The translations under genes and the position numbers were made by a program. From the NCBI GenBank assembly GCA_009733745.1, contig WNWL01000008.1, positions 1 through 64,000 of the forward strand: 64,000 nt of DNA. The letters run 5' to 3'. The notes under the pieces were generated by a model. The model was not told the DNA's origin. It worked only from the letters and a program-made list of their open reading frames with translations, and made no database searches. Each line of letters begins with the position of its first letter. Position 1 is the stretch's first letter. Positions 18,928 to 27,956 of the stretch are shown here, one piece after another. Source of the DNA: Oceanobacillus sp. HTM 045. Its GTDB lineage: Bacteria > Pseudomonadota > Alphaproteobacteria > Rhodobacterales > Rhodobacteraceae.

Positions 18928-19950
18928 ATGACCCGCGCTCGCCCGATCCTGATGCGCATTGCACAAGTGATCCCCGTTGTGGTGGGCGTGGTGATCATCA
19001 GCTTCATCCTGACACGCGCGCTGCCGGGCGACCCGGCAGCCTACTTCGCGGGCGATGCCGCCGACGAGGCGTCCATCGCCGAGGTCCGCGCCAAGCTGGG
19101 ACTGGACGAGCCGCTGCCGATCCAGTTCCTCTACTATGTCGGCGACCTGCTGCGGGGCGACCTGGGCCAATCGCTGACGACCGGCCAGTCCGTGGCGGCC
19201 GACCTGGCGCAACGTCTGCCTGCCTCGCTGGAACTGACGCTCTGCGCGCTGATCCTGTCCTGCGGGTTCGCGATCCCGCTCGGCGTCCTGGCGGCGACGC
19301 GACCCGGATCGTGGGTCGACCACCTGTGCCGCGTGCTGGTGACGGCGGGCGTCTCGATGCCGACCTTCTTCACGGGCGTCGTGCTGGTCTATGTCTTCTA
19401 CTATCTGGCCGGGATCGCGCCGTCGCCGCTGGGGCGGCTTGACTTCATCTATCTCGAACCCGAGCGCGTGACCGGATTCTTCCTGATCGACTCGTTGCTG
19501 GCAGGCGATTTCGAAACCTTCTTTGCCGCCTGCCGCCAGTTGATCCTGCCTGCGCTGACATTGGCATTGTTCACGCTGGCGCCGATCGCGCGGATGACCC
19601 GGGCGGCGATGCTGCAGTCGCTGTCGTCCGACTTCATCCGGACGGCCCGCGCCGCCGGGCTGCGGCGGCGCAAGGTGCTTTTCGGCTATGCGTTCCGCAA
19701 TGCCATGCTGCCGGTAGTGACGACGCTTGGCATGGTCTTCTCGTTCACGCTCGGCGCCAACGTGCTGGTGGAGAAGGTGTTCGCCTGGCCCGGCATCGGC
19801 TCGTATGCGGTCGAGGCGTTGGTCGCCAGCGATTACGCCGCCGTCCAGGGCTTCGTACTGGCCATGGCCCTCCTGTTCGTCGTCCTCAACCTCGTGATCG
19901 ACCTGACCTACACGGCCATCGATCCGCGCATCGGGTTTGGATCCAGATGA
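18928..19950 (+). CDS. ABC transporter permease, DppB type
   Basis: 340 aa inner-membrane permease with about six membrane segments. The first is at the N-terminus (VIPVVVGVVIISFILTRALP), followed by the DppB-type GDPAAYFAGD and a long periplasmic loop. The ATPase-contacting loop is FIRTARAAGLRRRKVLFGY. It pairs with the next permease to form the translocation channel of the dipeptide-family importer. It starts 4 bases after the binding-protein stop and overlaps the next gene by ATGA. Confidence 0.92.
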   Translation: MTRARPILMRIAQVIPVVVGVVIISFILTRALPGDPAAYFAGDAADEASIAEVRAKLGLDEPLPIQFLYYVGDLLRGDLGQSLTTGQSVAADLAQRLPASLELTLCALILSCGFAIPLGVLAATRPGSWVDHLCRVLVTAGVSMPTFFTGVVLVYVFYYLAGIAPSPLGRLDFIYLEPERVTGFFLIDSLLAGDFETFFAACRQLILPALTLALFTLAPIARMTRAAMLQSLSSDFIRTARAAGLRRRKVLFGYAFRNAMLPVVTTLGMVFSFTLGANVLVEKVFAWPGIGSYAVEALVASDYAAVQGFVLAMALLFVVLNLVIDLTYTAIDPRIGFGSR

Positions 19951-20816
19951 GTATCGCGGAGACACACCGCCGTCAGAGCACCCTGGACCACATCGTCTAT
20001 GTGCTGAGGGACAACCCGGTCACGCTGGTCGCGTTCGCCATGTTTGCGGTACTGATCCTGGCTGCCGTGTTCGGGCCGAGCCTCGTCCCCTACGACCCGC
20101 TGGCATCGGATGCGACGAAGGCGTTGCAACCGCCTTCCGCAGCGCACTGGTTCGGCACGGATAACCTGGGGCGAGACGTGTTCAGCCGAGTGGTCGTGGC
20201 GACCCGGCTGGACCTGCTGATCTCGGTCGCGGCCGTGGCGCTGTCGTTTCTCGTCGGCTCGGCGCTGGGGGCCGCCGCGGGCTACTGGGGCGGCTGGCTC
20301 GACGCGGGGCTGTCCCGCATCCTCGACACAATCATGGCCTTCCCGCTGTTCGTGCTCGCCATGGGGATCGTCGCCGCGCTCGGCAACACGATCGAGAACA
20401 TCATCTACGCGACCGCCATTATCAACCTGCCGTTCTACGCCCGGCTGGTCCGGGCGGAGGTCAACATCCGGCGCGAATCGGGCTTCGTGCTGGCCGCCAA
20501 GATCTCCGGCAACTCGAACCTGCGCGTACTGGCGCTCCACATCTTTCCGAACGCACTGCCGCCAATGATGGTGCAGGTGTCGCTGAATCTCGGCTGGGCG
20601 ATCCTGAACGCTGCAGGGCTGTCCTTCATCGGCCTCGGCGTTCGCCCGCCGACCGCCGAATGGGGGATCATGGTCGCGGAAGGGGCGAACTTCATCGTCT
20701 CTGGCGAGTGGTGGCTGGCGCTGTTCCCCGGCGCCGCCCTGATGCTGGCCGTCTTCACCTTCAACCTTCTGGGCGACGGTCTCCGCGACATCGTCGATCC
20801 CCGCCGGAGGACCTGA
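19947..20816 (+). CDS. ABC transporter permease, DppC type
   Basis: 289 aa. The usual DppC N-terminus is present (NPVTLVAFAMFAVLILAAVF, then LVPYDPLASDATKAL and HWFGTDNLGRDVFSRVVVAT), followed by a polytopic domain. The ATPase contact region is LVRAEVNIRRESGFVLAAKI and the end is GDGLRDIVDPRRRT. It forms the channel with the DppB-type protein, and overlaps it by 4 bp. Confidence 0.92.
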   Translation: MSIAETHRRQSTLDHIVYVLRDNPVTLVAFAMFAVLILAAVFGPSLVPYDPLASDATKALQPPSAAHWFGTDNLGRDVFSRVVVATRLDLLISVAAVALSFLVGSALGAAAGYWGGWLDAGLSRILDTIMAFPLFVLAMGIVAALGNTIENIIYATAIINLPFYARLVRAEVNIRRESGFVLAAKISGNSNLRVLALHIFPNALPPMMVQVSLNLGWAILNAAGLSFIGLGVRPPTAEWGIMVAEGANFIVSGEWWLALFPGAALMLAVFTFNLLGDGLRDIVDPRRRT

Positions 20817-20817
20817 G

Positions 20818-22449
20818 ATGCTTTCCATCAAGGATCTCGCCGTCAGCTTTCGCACCCGCCGGGGCACGGTTGACGCCGTCAAGGGAATCAGCCTCGAAGT
20901 CGCCTCAGGCGAGACGCTGGGCATTGTCGGCGAATCCGGCTCGGGCAAGTCCGTCACCTCCTATGCACTGATGCGGATCCTCGATGCCGGCGGCACGATC
21001 AAGGCGGGAGAGGTCACCTATGGTGGCGTCGACCTGCGCCGCGCATCGGAACGGGAGATGGGCGACATCAGGGGCCGCGAGATCTCGATGATCTTCCAGA
21101 ACCCGCGTGCCGCGCTTAACCCGATCCGCAAGGTCGGCCACCAGATCGCGGACGTACTTCGCCGGCATTCACGGGCGACGGCGGGCGACGCCAAGGCCAA
21201 GGTCGTCGAGGCGATGGAGGCCGTGATGATCCGCGATGCGGAGGCGCGCTACCACGCCTATCCGTTCGAGCTGTCGGGAGGGATGTGCCAGCGTATCGTC
21301 TGTGCGATCGCGCTCGCCTGCGACCCGCGCCTCCTGATCGCCGACGAGCCGACTACCGGGCTGGACATCACCACCCAGAAGGCGGTGATGGACCTGGTGA
21401 CGAGCTTGATCCGCGCCCGGAACATGTCGGCCATAGTCATCACCCACGATCTCGGCCTCGCTGCGCAGTATTGCGATCGGATCGCGGTGATGAAGGACGG
21501 CCAGATCGTCGAGACGGGGCGGTCCGTCGACGTCTTCACGGCACCCACGCACGACTACACCCGCCGGCTGGTGGACGCGACTCCGCGCGAAGGCGCCTCG
21601 ATCCGCTCGCTTTTGCCAGCCGAGGCGCGCACACCGGAGCCACCGCACAAGCGCTCCACCAGGCCGCTGCTCGAGGTCCGCGACCTGGTCAAGACCTTCG
21701 CGGGCAAGTCCGGCCCGGTCCACGCGGTGAAAGGCGTCAGCTTCACTGTGAACGAGGGCCAGACCGTTGGTTTGGTCGGCGAGTCCGGTTGCGGCAAGTC
21801 CACGACCTCCTCGATGATCGTGCGCCTTCTGGACCCGACCAGCGGCGAAATCCGATTCGCCGGGGAAGACCTCGCGAAGATCCCGCTTCAAAAGTTCGCC
21901 CGCGACCCGCGCCGTGCCCAGATCCAGATGGTGTTCCAGGATGCAACCGACAGCCTGAACCCGCGCCATACGGCCCGCGCCTCGATCGAGGAGCCGCTGA
22001 AGCGCCTGACCAACGGGAACGGCGCCGCCCGCCGCGCAAGGGTCGAGGAACTGGCCGAGCTGACCGGCCTGCCTGGCCACCTGCTCGACAGGTTTCCACA
22101 CCAGCTATCGGGTGGGCAAAAGGCGCGCGTCGGCATCGCGCGGGCTATTGCCGTCAATCCCCGCTTGCTCATCCTCGACGAGCCGACCGCGGCGCTCGAC
22201 GTCTCGATCCAGGCGGTGGTCCTGAACCTGCTTGCAGATCTGCGGGCCCGGCTGGGCATGAGCTACCTGTTCGTCAGCCACGATCTGCACGTCGTCAGGC
22301 TGCTTTGCGATCATGTTGTCGTCATGCGGGGCGGCGAGATCGTCGAGCAGGGGGCAGCGGCGGACGTGATGGGCGCGCCGTCCCACGATTACACGCGATC
22401 GCTTCTCGAGGCGGCGCCCAATCCGCCTTCACGCAAGACAGCGGCCTGA
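20818..22449 (+). CDS. ABC transporter ATPase with two nucleotide-binding domains (DppD-DppF fusion)
   Basis: 543 aa. Domain 1 (about 1-260) has Walker A GESGSGKS, signature ELSGGMCQRIV and Walker B LLIADEPTTGLD, with the switch His in VITHDLGLA. Domain 2 (about 280-535) has GESGCGKST, QLSGGQKARVGIARA and LLILDEPTAALD with SHDLHV. Both sites look complete. It energises the importer formed with the preceding permeases. Fusion of the two ATPases of dipeptide-type systems into one chain is common in alphaproteobacteria. It starts one base after the DppC stop. Confidence 0.92.
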   Translation: MLSIKDLAVSFRTRRGTVDAVKGISLEVASGETLGIVGESGSGKSVTSYALMRILDAGGTIKAGEVTYGGVDLRRASEREMGDIRGREISMIFQNPRAALNPIRKVGHQIADVLRRHSRATAGDAKAKVVEAMEAVMIRDAEARYHAYPFELSGGMCQRIVCAIALACDPRLLIADEPTTGLDITTQKAVMDLVTSLIRARNMSAIVITHDLGLAAQYCDRIAVMKDGQIVETGRSVDVFTAPTHDYTRRLVDATPREGASIRSLLPAEARTPEPPHKRSTRPLLEVRDLVKTFAGKSGPVHAVKGVSFTVNEGQTVGLVGESGCGKSTTSSMIVRLLDPTSGEIRFAGEDLAKIPLQKFARDPRRAQIQMVFQDATDSLNPRHTARASIEEPLKRLTNGNGAARRARVEELAELTGLPGHLLDRFPHQLSGGQKARVGIARAIAVNPRLLILDEPTAALDVSIQAVVLNLLADLRARLGMSYLFVSHDLHVVRLLCDHVVVMRGGEIVEQGAAADVMGAPSHDYTRSLLEAAPNPPSRKTAA

Positions 22450-22473
22450 ACCCCGGGCCCGGAAAGACACTAG

Positions 22474-24273
22474 ATGCACGATACGCCATTCACGCTGCCC
22501 GCCCTGCAGTCCGCCTATAAGGGCGGAGCCGTCGCCGCCGACGTCATCGCCGAAGTCTGGCGCCGGATCGAGGTCGTGGCCGATCCGGGCATTTTCCTTC
22601 ACCTCCCGCCGCTGGAGGAGGTGCAGGCCGAAGCCGAGGCCCTGGGCCACTACGATCCCGCCCGTCCGCTCTGGGGCATCCCCTTCGCGGTCAAGGACAA
22701 TATCGACGTTGCGGGCTGGCCGACGACCGCCGCCTGCCCAGCCTTTTCCTACACGTCCGACCGCGACGCCTTCGTGGTTGCCCGGCTGCGCGCAGCAGGG
22801 GCGATCCCGATCGGAAAGACCAATCTCGACCAGTTCGCCACCGGGTTGGTCGGCGTGCGCACACCCCATCAAGCGCCGAGAAACGCAATCGACCCGGCCG
22901 TGGTGCCGGGCGGGTCGTCGTCGGGCTCCGCTGTAGCGGTCGCGCACGGGATCGTGCCGTTCTCCCTCGGCACCGACACGGCCGGTTCGGGCCGGGTTCC
23001 GGCAGCCCTCAACAATATCGTCGGTCTGAAGCCCACCCTCGGGGCAATCTCTGCAACGGGCATGGTGCCGGCCTGCCGGACGCTGGACACGATCTCCGTT
23101 TTCGCGCTGACCGTCGCGGACGCCTACGCGGTCTACCGCGAGGCTGCAGGCCATGACCGGTCGGATGCCTACTCAAGGCCCGTGCCCACACCTGCCCTGG
23201 CCGCCGTGCCGCCGGCGCCGGTCATCGGCATTCCCGATGCCACGTCCATCGAGTTCAGCGGCGATGCAGCACAAGACGCGTCCTTCCGCGCTACGGTCGA
23301 GAATTTGCGTCAGGGCGGCGCGAAGATCGTCGAGATAGACTTCAAGCCGCTCTACGACATCGCCGCCATGCTGTACGAAGGGGCTTGGGTCGCCGAACGC
23401 CACGCCGCTGTGGAACCGCTGCTGTCACGCGACCCGGATGCCGTTCACCCGGTTACCCGGCAGATCATCGAGCATGCCCTGAGCCTTTCCGCTACCGACG
23501 CCTTTCGCGGATTCTACCGTCTGGAAGAGCTGAAACGCGCTGCCGAGTCCGGGCTTGCGAATGTCGATCTCCTTTGTGTGCCGACGATGCCGACCTTCAC
23601 GACGCTTGCCGAACTGGAGGCTGACCCGATCGGCCCCAATTCGCGCTCCGGCACCTACACGAACTTCGTCAACCTGATGGACATGTGCGGACTGGCGGTC
23701 CCGGTCGCTCCGCGCGCCGATGGGCGCCCGGGCGGCGTCACTCTGCTGGCTCCCGCTGGAAGGGACGCGGTGTTGGCGAGCGTTGCGACCGGGCTGGAAC
23801 AGCTCGGCCCCCGGACACTGGGTGCCACCGGCTGGCCGGCCCCGCCCGCACCGGCACTGGCCTCCGTCGCCCAACCCGGCGAAATCGAACTGGCGGTCTG
23901 CGGCGCGCACATGTCCGGCATGGCGCTGAACCGCGAGTTGACCGCCCTCGGCGCGCGCTTCCTCCGCACGGCCGTGACGGTGCCCGACTATCGCCTCTAC
24001 GCGCTGCCTGGCGATCTGCCGCAGCGACCGGGCCTGCTGCGCGTCGCCAAGGGTCAAGGTGCGGCCATCCATGCCGAAGTCTGGGCGCTGCCCGCCGAGG
24101 CTACCGGCGCGTTCCTGTCCGGGATTCCGTCTCCGCTGGGGATCGGCACGGTAGAACTGGCCGACCAGACCGCGCCGAAGGGTTTTCTCTGCGAGCAGAT
24201 AGCGACCCTGGGCGCCGAGGACGTGACAGAGATCGGCAACTGGCGTCACGTCGTCGAGCGGCAGGCTGGATAG
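22474..24273 (+). CDS. atzF: Allophanate hydrolase
   Basis: 599 aa, matching full-length allophanate hydrolases (amidase-signature domain plus a C-terminal domain). It converts allophanate to ammonium and carbon dioxide. The amidase catalytic elements are present: Lys74 in FAVKDNIDVAG, the Ser-rich loop PGGSSSGSAVA (Ser148-150) and nucleophile Ser172 in GTDTAGSGRVPA. The C-terminal domain (about 470-599) reads LAVCGAHMSGMALNRELTAL and GIGTVELADQTAPKGFLCE. It is the last gene of the dipeptide-type transporter operon, 24 bases downstream. No urea carboxylase, guanidine carboxylase or cyanurate/biuret hydrolase gene is in the window, so the source of allophanate is open. Confidence 0.92.
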   Translation: MHDTPFTLPALQSAYKGGAVAADVIAEVWRRIEVVADPGIFLHLPPLEEVQAEAEALGHYDPARPLWGIPFAVKDNIDVAGWPTTAACPAFSYTSDRDAFVVARLRAAGAIPIGKTNLDQFATGLVGVRTPHQAPRNAIDPAVVPGGSSSGSAVAVAHGIVPFSLGTDTAGSGRVPAALNNIVGLKPTLGAISATGMVPACRTLDTISVFALTVADAYAVYREAAGHDRSDAYSRPVPTPALAAVPPAPVIGIPDATSIEFSGDAAQDASFRATVENLRQGGAKIVEIDFKPLYDIAAMLYEGAWVAERHAAVEPLLSRDPDAVHPVTRQIIEHALSLSATDAFRGFYRLEELKRAAESGLANVDLLCVPTMPTFTTLAELEADPIGPNSRSGTYTNFVNLMDMCGLAVPVAPRADGRPGGVTLLAPAGRDAVLASVATGLEQLGPRTLGATGWPAPPAPALASVAQPGEIELAVCGAHMSGMALNRELTALGARFLRTAVTVPDYRLYALPGDLPQRPGLLRVAKGQGAAIHAEVWALPAEATGAFLSGIPSPLGIGTVELADQTAPKGFLCEQIATLGAEDVTEIGNWRHVVERQAG

Positions 24274-24280
24274 GGCTTGA

Positions 24281-24340
24281 GCATCGCCCGGGTATCGCCG
24301 CCCGGCCTGCGGACTCGGGTCACACGAGCCGGGGCGATGC
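24281..24340 (+). terminator. Long-loop hairpin after the allophanate hydrolase gene
   Basis: GCATCGCCC (24281-24289) and GGGCGATGC (24332-24340) form 9-bp perfect arms, with a smaller inverted repeat (CTCGGGT...ACGAG) inside the loop. It starts 8 bases after the stop codon. It lacks a T-run. Confidence 0.45.
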
Positions 24341-24512
24341 GCCAGCGTTACGGTGTCCGAATCCACACCCGGCTCTGCGCGCTCTGGTTGCCCGAGACTG
24401 TCTGCTCTGTTCCCGCCAAGCCGGGCCACCCGAAGCTTTAATTTTTCGCGGCGTGGCCGCTCGCCCGGGAGGAGGGGTGAAACCTGAATGCGAGCAGGTC
24501 TCCGGACCCGCA

Positions 24513-24655
24513 GAAGGCGTTCATTCTGAAACAGGGCGGGGAAGCAGTGCCGTTCGGCGACATCTGCCGGACGGCCGGGATCTGCCAGATCCCTTTCTGC
24601 AGATGGCGAAAGAGATATGCTGGCAGGCCCCCGGCGCTAGGCTCCGACGCGATCC
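24513..24655 (+). mobile_element. IS3-family OrfA relic
   Basis: The frame reads KAFILKQGGEAVPFGDICRT, AGICQIPFCRWRKRYAG. This matches the helix-turn-helix N-terminus of an IS3-family OrfA (compare AFILKQ-EEG-PV-EICRKAGIS), with several substitutions and a stop soon after. No left end or OrfB remains. It is the leftmost of the relics that fill 24.3-31 kb. Confidence 0.6.
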
Positions 24656-24775
24656 ACTGTCACAACGTGCCGGCGGTCGCAGGCTGCCGGCCAACCCCGC
24701 GCGCTCGAACGGAGCCTCGCACCCTCGTTCGGAAGCATCGGATCCAACCGTCAGCCTTGCCGCGTGTCTGGCGGG

Positions 24776-25018
24776 TCAGTAGCTGTTGCTGGCGTCCACC
24801 CCGCGGCCGACCGCGCTACCGATGAACGCACCGATCAGCGCGCCCGCGCCGGTAGCGATCAACTGGCCGTTGCCGTCGCCAAACTGGCCGCCGATCGCGC
24901 CACCCAGCGCGCCGCCACCCACAGCTCCGGCGATCTCGCCGGGTCCGTAGCCCGAGTTCGCGCAACCTGCCGTACCTAGAGCGGCAGCGAAAGCAATCGC
25001 AGTTCCAATTCGTCTCAT
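24776..25018 (-). CDS. Glycine-zipper outer-membrane lipoprotein (17 kDa antigen-like)
   Basis: 80 aa. A signal peptide ends at a Cys in a lipobox-like context (ALGTAGCANS). Two glycine-zipper segments follow: EIAGAVGGGALGGAIGG and ATGAGALIGAFIGSAVGRG. This is the pattern of small 17-kDa-antigen-like lipoproteins that sit in the outer membrane or periplasm. ATG 25018 is the start because AGGAGGAG lies just upstream on this strand; the longer open frame to 25351 is not homologous. It is intact, although both flanks are IS or recombinase relics. Confidence 0.75.
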   Translation of the reverse strand: MRRIGTAIAFAAALGTAGCANSGYGPGEIAGAVGGGALGGAIGGQFGDGNGQLIATGAGALIGAFIGSAVGRGVDASNSY

Positions 25019-25377
25019 GGGACCACTCCTCCTGCCGCGCGACCTCCGCGCGGAATGCGATTGAAACGCAGGCTCGGGACGTCTCCGGCGCGGAAGATCG
25101 CGGCCGCCCCAAGATTTTTTTGCCGATCGGCCGGGCGCATCCATTCGACGTATTCCAAGGCCGCCTGTATCCGGGATCGAGGCTGGCGCGAGCCGCTGCG
25201 CGCGCCGACTTGGGGGGGCGCATGGCGATCTGCTCAGGCTGACCATCATGACCCGTGCAATGTTCCGTCCGGCGGGTGCGTTGCGAGAGATGTTTCGCGC
25301 CTTGGCTGTCTTACAGGATTCCAAGAGGCCGCCAGCACGGCATGAGATCAACCACCACCGCGTACTTGCTGCCCGCG
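25019..25377. other. Gap without a supported gene
   Basis: This 359-bp stretch upstream of the lipoprotein gene presumably carries its promoter. Short open frames on both strands show no family pattern. Confidence 0.4.
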
Positions 25378-25523
25378 ATCCACCCTCCGTAGCAGGTTAC
25401 TCGCATTTGACACGTGCCATCTGCCGCCCGTGCGGGTGAGCATACCAGGTCGATTGAACTCCACCCCAATGGCGCGCAGGCCAGTGTACCCGGCGGCGCG
25501 AATGTCGGCGATCACCGGCGCCA
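25378..25523 (-). pseudogene. Serine recombinase 3'-end fragment, copy 1
   Basis: On the reverse strand this reads APVIADIRAAGYTGLRAI, then PGMLTRTGGRWHVSNASNLL, the last about 45 residues of the recombinase encoded at 61536-62215. Homology stops abruptly at the codons for APV (25523). The frame is still open but has diverged. Two more tails of the same gene lie at 28397-28450 and 29778-30020, in the same orientation. Confidence 0.75.
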
Positions 25524-25855
25524 TGCACGTCCCTCGGAGATTCAGGGTACCAATCGTTGCGCTTCGGCTTTGTCGGGAACGCGGAGCGCCACACAGCCGC
25601 TCGACGCGACAACCACCTCCGCGTAGCTGCAGTGAAAACCGCCGATCTTCTCCTGGTCGACCTACAGCGCGACCTTCGAGGAAGATAAGGCGCTCGTATC
25701 GGCCTAGCCAGCGACGGCAAGACCTACAACGGTTTCCCCGGTACTGGGCTCGCGCCCGCGAGTGATACTGCAAGGCTGGCTTGCACACTCAACGGTTTCA
25801 GAGAGCTCATTGTACGAAAGCGCAGTAGATGTCACAATTCTGCTTGGAGGAAGGT
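25524..25855. other. Gap with possible short gene tail
   Basis: No complete gene. On the reverse strand a short open stretch (about 25661 to 25542) reads VDQEKIGGFHCSYAEVVVAS and SGCVALRVPDKAEAQRLVP before a stop. That looks like the C-terminus of a real protein, but I cannot assign it. It lies directly against the recombinase fragment. The right end carries the promoter region of the caspase-like gene. Confidence 0.3.
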
Positions 25856-27562
25856 GTGATCCGCTTCGTCGTGATACTCGCCGCCCTATTCGTGGTAAGT
25901 CTGCGCGCCGACGCCGCAGATCGAGTGGGACTTGTAATCGGTAACGCAGCCTATGAGCGCGTCGCTCGGCTGCAAAACACCATCAACGATGCAAACTCGA
26001 TAGCCGGCGCCCTCGAGGCGCAGGGGTTCGAGGTTACCAAGCTCACCGACATGAGCTACCGATCAATGATAAATGGGCTTCGTGACTTCCGGGCCAAAGC
26101 GGACACTGCGTCGATTGCCCTGGTTTGGTACGCGGGACACGGCATTGAGATGGGTGGCGAAAACTATCTCATCCCGATTGATGCGGTGCTCAGCGATGAG
26201 CGAGATGTCGAAGGCGAAACGATCTCGCTATCCTATGTTGCGAACCAGATTGCCGGTGCTTCGAGGCTCAAGGTGATCGTGCTCGACGCGTGCCGCGACA
26301 ATCCCTTCCTGGCCCGAATGTCTTTCCAGAGCGCCAGTCGCACCGTGACCCGTGGCCTCGCCCAAGCGGATCCCGGCCTCGACAATATGCTCATTGCCTA
26401 TCCTGCAGCATCGGGTGTCGTGACGACCGACGGTCCGCCAGGTGGGAACTCGCCATATGCGACTGCCTTCATCAAGGCTCTATCCGGACCCCCCACGGAT
26501 GTCGGGTTCCTGTTCCGTGTGACCGGAACCCTCATGCGCGAGATTGCCGGCCCGAACGTTTTGCCTGGAGTTAAGGGCACTATCTACTCCGTCGATCCGA
26601 TCGTGCTCAATCCGTTCGGCGAACAGGGTGTCCTTTCTCGAACCGATCCAAAGCACGCGATTCCGGATGCGGAGGGAGGCCCGCATCCTGATCCGGGGCC
26701 TGCCACGGACGTCGCCGCAACATCATTTTCCGACGATGCGATGGTCGAGCCGACAGTGCCGGACGAGGTTGAGCCGGCAACAGGAGAGCGCGATCTGGAG
26801 ATGACTACGGCGGCTCTCGGTTCAGACGAATACGTCGAGTTGCAAAAGCGCCTGAAGCTCCTCGGATTGTATCAAGGTACCATTGACGGGATCGTCGGAA
26901 AACGGACGGTTGCAGCGGTGCGCGAATTCCAGCTTGGAATGAAACTGGAACCCACCGGTCAGTTTGACACCGGAACGCTATCGAGCCTTCTGGACCCGAT
27001 CAATTTCGTTCTCACCGAGAGCCCGGCGCATCTGGTGTATCTGGCGAGGCAGGACAGGGATGAAAACCTGTCGAACTACGAGCTTCGACTACTGCAAACG
27101 CATCTTGCTCATCTCGGGTTCGACGTGGGACCGGTCGATGGGATCGTGGGACCACGAAGCCGCAACGCTATCCGAGAGTTCAGAAGGCGATACGATTTCC
27201 CGGAGAGCGGGTATGTATCTCGGCTCTTGTTGGCGCTGACGGCCGGATCGGTGGCCGCGCGTGGTGAGCCATATCCTGCCTTGCCGTCACGTCATGTCGC
27301 ACCAGCCCGTCGCGCGGACCCGCCCCCAGCAGATGAGGCGGCGGCGGCAGCAGAGACTATCGAAGGCATGCCTGAACGCATGCCGGTCGCGACGGCGCCG
27401 GAAGCACCACGCGTGACGGCGCCGGTCGTGCCTGGGCCTGTATCGAACTTTGAACTACGGGGCTCTCTCTCGGGCCGCGGTGACGAACTCGGAGGCGGAG
27501 AGGGCGGCGGCGGTGGAGGAGGCGGTGGAGGAGGCGGTGGAGGAGGCGGTGGTGGATGGTAG
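25856..27562 (+). CDS. Secreted caspase-like peptidase with two peptidoglycan-binding domains and a polyglycine tail
   Basis: 568 aa. GTG 25856 is the likely start (GGAGGAAG just upstream; signal peptide IRFVVILAALFVVSLRADA). A peptidase C14 caspase-like domain follows, with RVGLVIGNAAYERVARLQNT, catalytic His95 in WYAGHGIE and Cys146 in VLDACRDNPF. After an acidic linker come two PG_binding_1 repeats: EYVELQKRLKLLGLYQGTID near 324-380, and NYELRLLQTHLAHLGFDVGP near 407-465. A Pro/Ala-rich stretch follows, then a C-terminal tail of about 20 Gly ending GGW. Caspase-like proteins with these binding repeats occur in alphaproteobacteria; their periplasmic role is unknown. Both catalytic residues are kept. 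Confidence 0.88.
   Translation: MIRFVVILAALFVVSLRADAADRVGLVIGNAAYERVARLQNTINDANSIAGALEAQGFEVTKLTDMSYRSMINGLRDFRAKADTASIALVWYAGHGIEMGGENYLIPIDAVLSDERDVEGETISLSYVANQIAGASRLKVIVLDACRDNPFLARMSFQSASRTVTRGLAQADPGLDNMLIAYPAASGVVTTDGPPGGNSPYATAFIKALSGPPTDVGFLFRVTGTLMREIAGPNVLPGVKGTIYSVDPIVLNPFGEQGVLSRTDPKHAIPDAEGGPHPDPGPATDVAATSFSDDAMVEPTVPDEVEPATGERDLEMTTAALGSDEYVELQKRLKLLGLYQGTIDGIVGKRTVAAVREFQLGMKLEPTGQFDTGTLSSLLDPINFVLTESPAHLVYLARQDRDENLSNYELRLLQTHLAHLGFDVGPVDGIVGPRSRNAIREFRRRYDFPESGYVSRLLLALTAGSVAARGEPYPALPSRHVAPARRADPPPADEAAAAAETIEGMPERMPVATAPEAPRVTAPVVPGPVSNFELRGSLSGRGDELGGGEGGGGGGGGGGGGGGGGGGW
27509..27556 (+). repeat. 12-bp tandem repeat encoding the polyglycine tail
   Basis: Four consecutive units of GGCGGTGGAGGA, the last with one change (GGCGGTGGTGGA), encode the Gly-rich C-terminus of the caspase-like protein. 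Such a repeat can change length by slippage in steps of four residues without shifting the frame. Confidence 0.85.
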
Positions 27563-27956
27563 TTGGTAGTTGATCGAGGTTCATGCCCGATGATGAGGTG
27601 TTTCAGGCAAATGAGAGCCTCGAGTGAGCTGTGGTCAGGCTTTTCTGGCCCGGATATTTGGGAAAAGTTAGATATTATCACTTTTTCTACAATTATCTCG
27701 GCGCGAGCCGGGCTCTATTAAGCTTGGTATTGTGTTATCGTGGTGGGTTGCGGCAGTGAAATCTTGATTGATTTAGTTCAGAGCGGGCGCGCGCGAGCTG
27801 ACAGAGTAGTGAAGCTGAGCGTTTTTTTAAACGCCACGAGTATTATTTTGTTGTATTGGCGAGAAAAGAGCGCGATTTGCCTCATTTTTTGTGTTTTCTT
27901 GTGCGCAGTGAAGGGCATCGATCTGATATGATGCCAAAAGATGATGGAGCACAGCC
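27563..27956. other. AT-rich gap
   Basis: Markedly lower in GC than its surroundings, with several T-runs and a small palindrome GCGTTTTTTTAAACGC (27818-27833). A TATGAT-like box at about 27928 could be the -10 element of the GYD gene. No protein is supported. Confidence 0.45.

Noticed and set aside
27509-27556. Tandem repeats considered as a CRISPR array
   Set aside because: The units are 12 bp, contiguous and encode glycine within a gene; there are no spacers.
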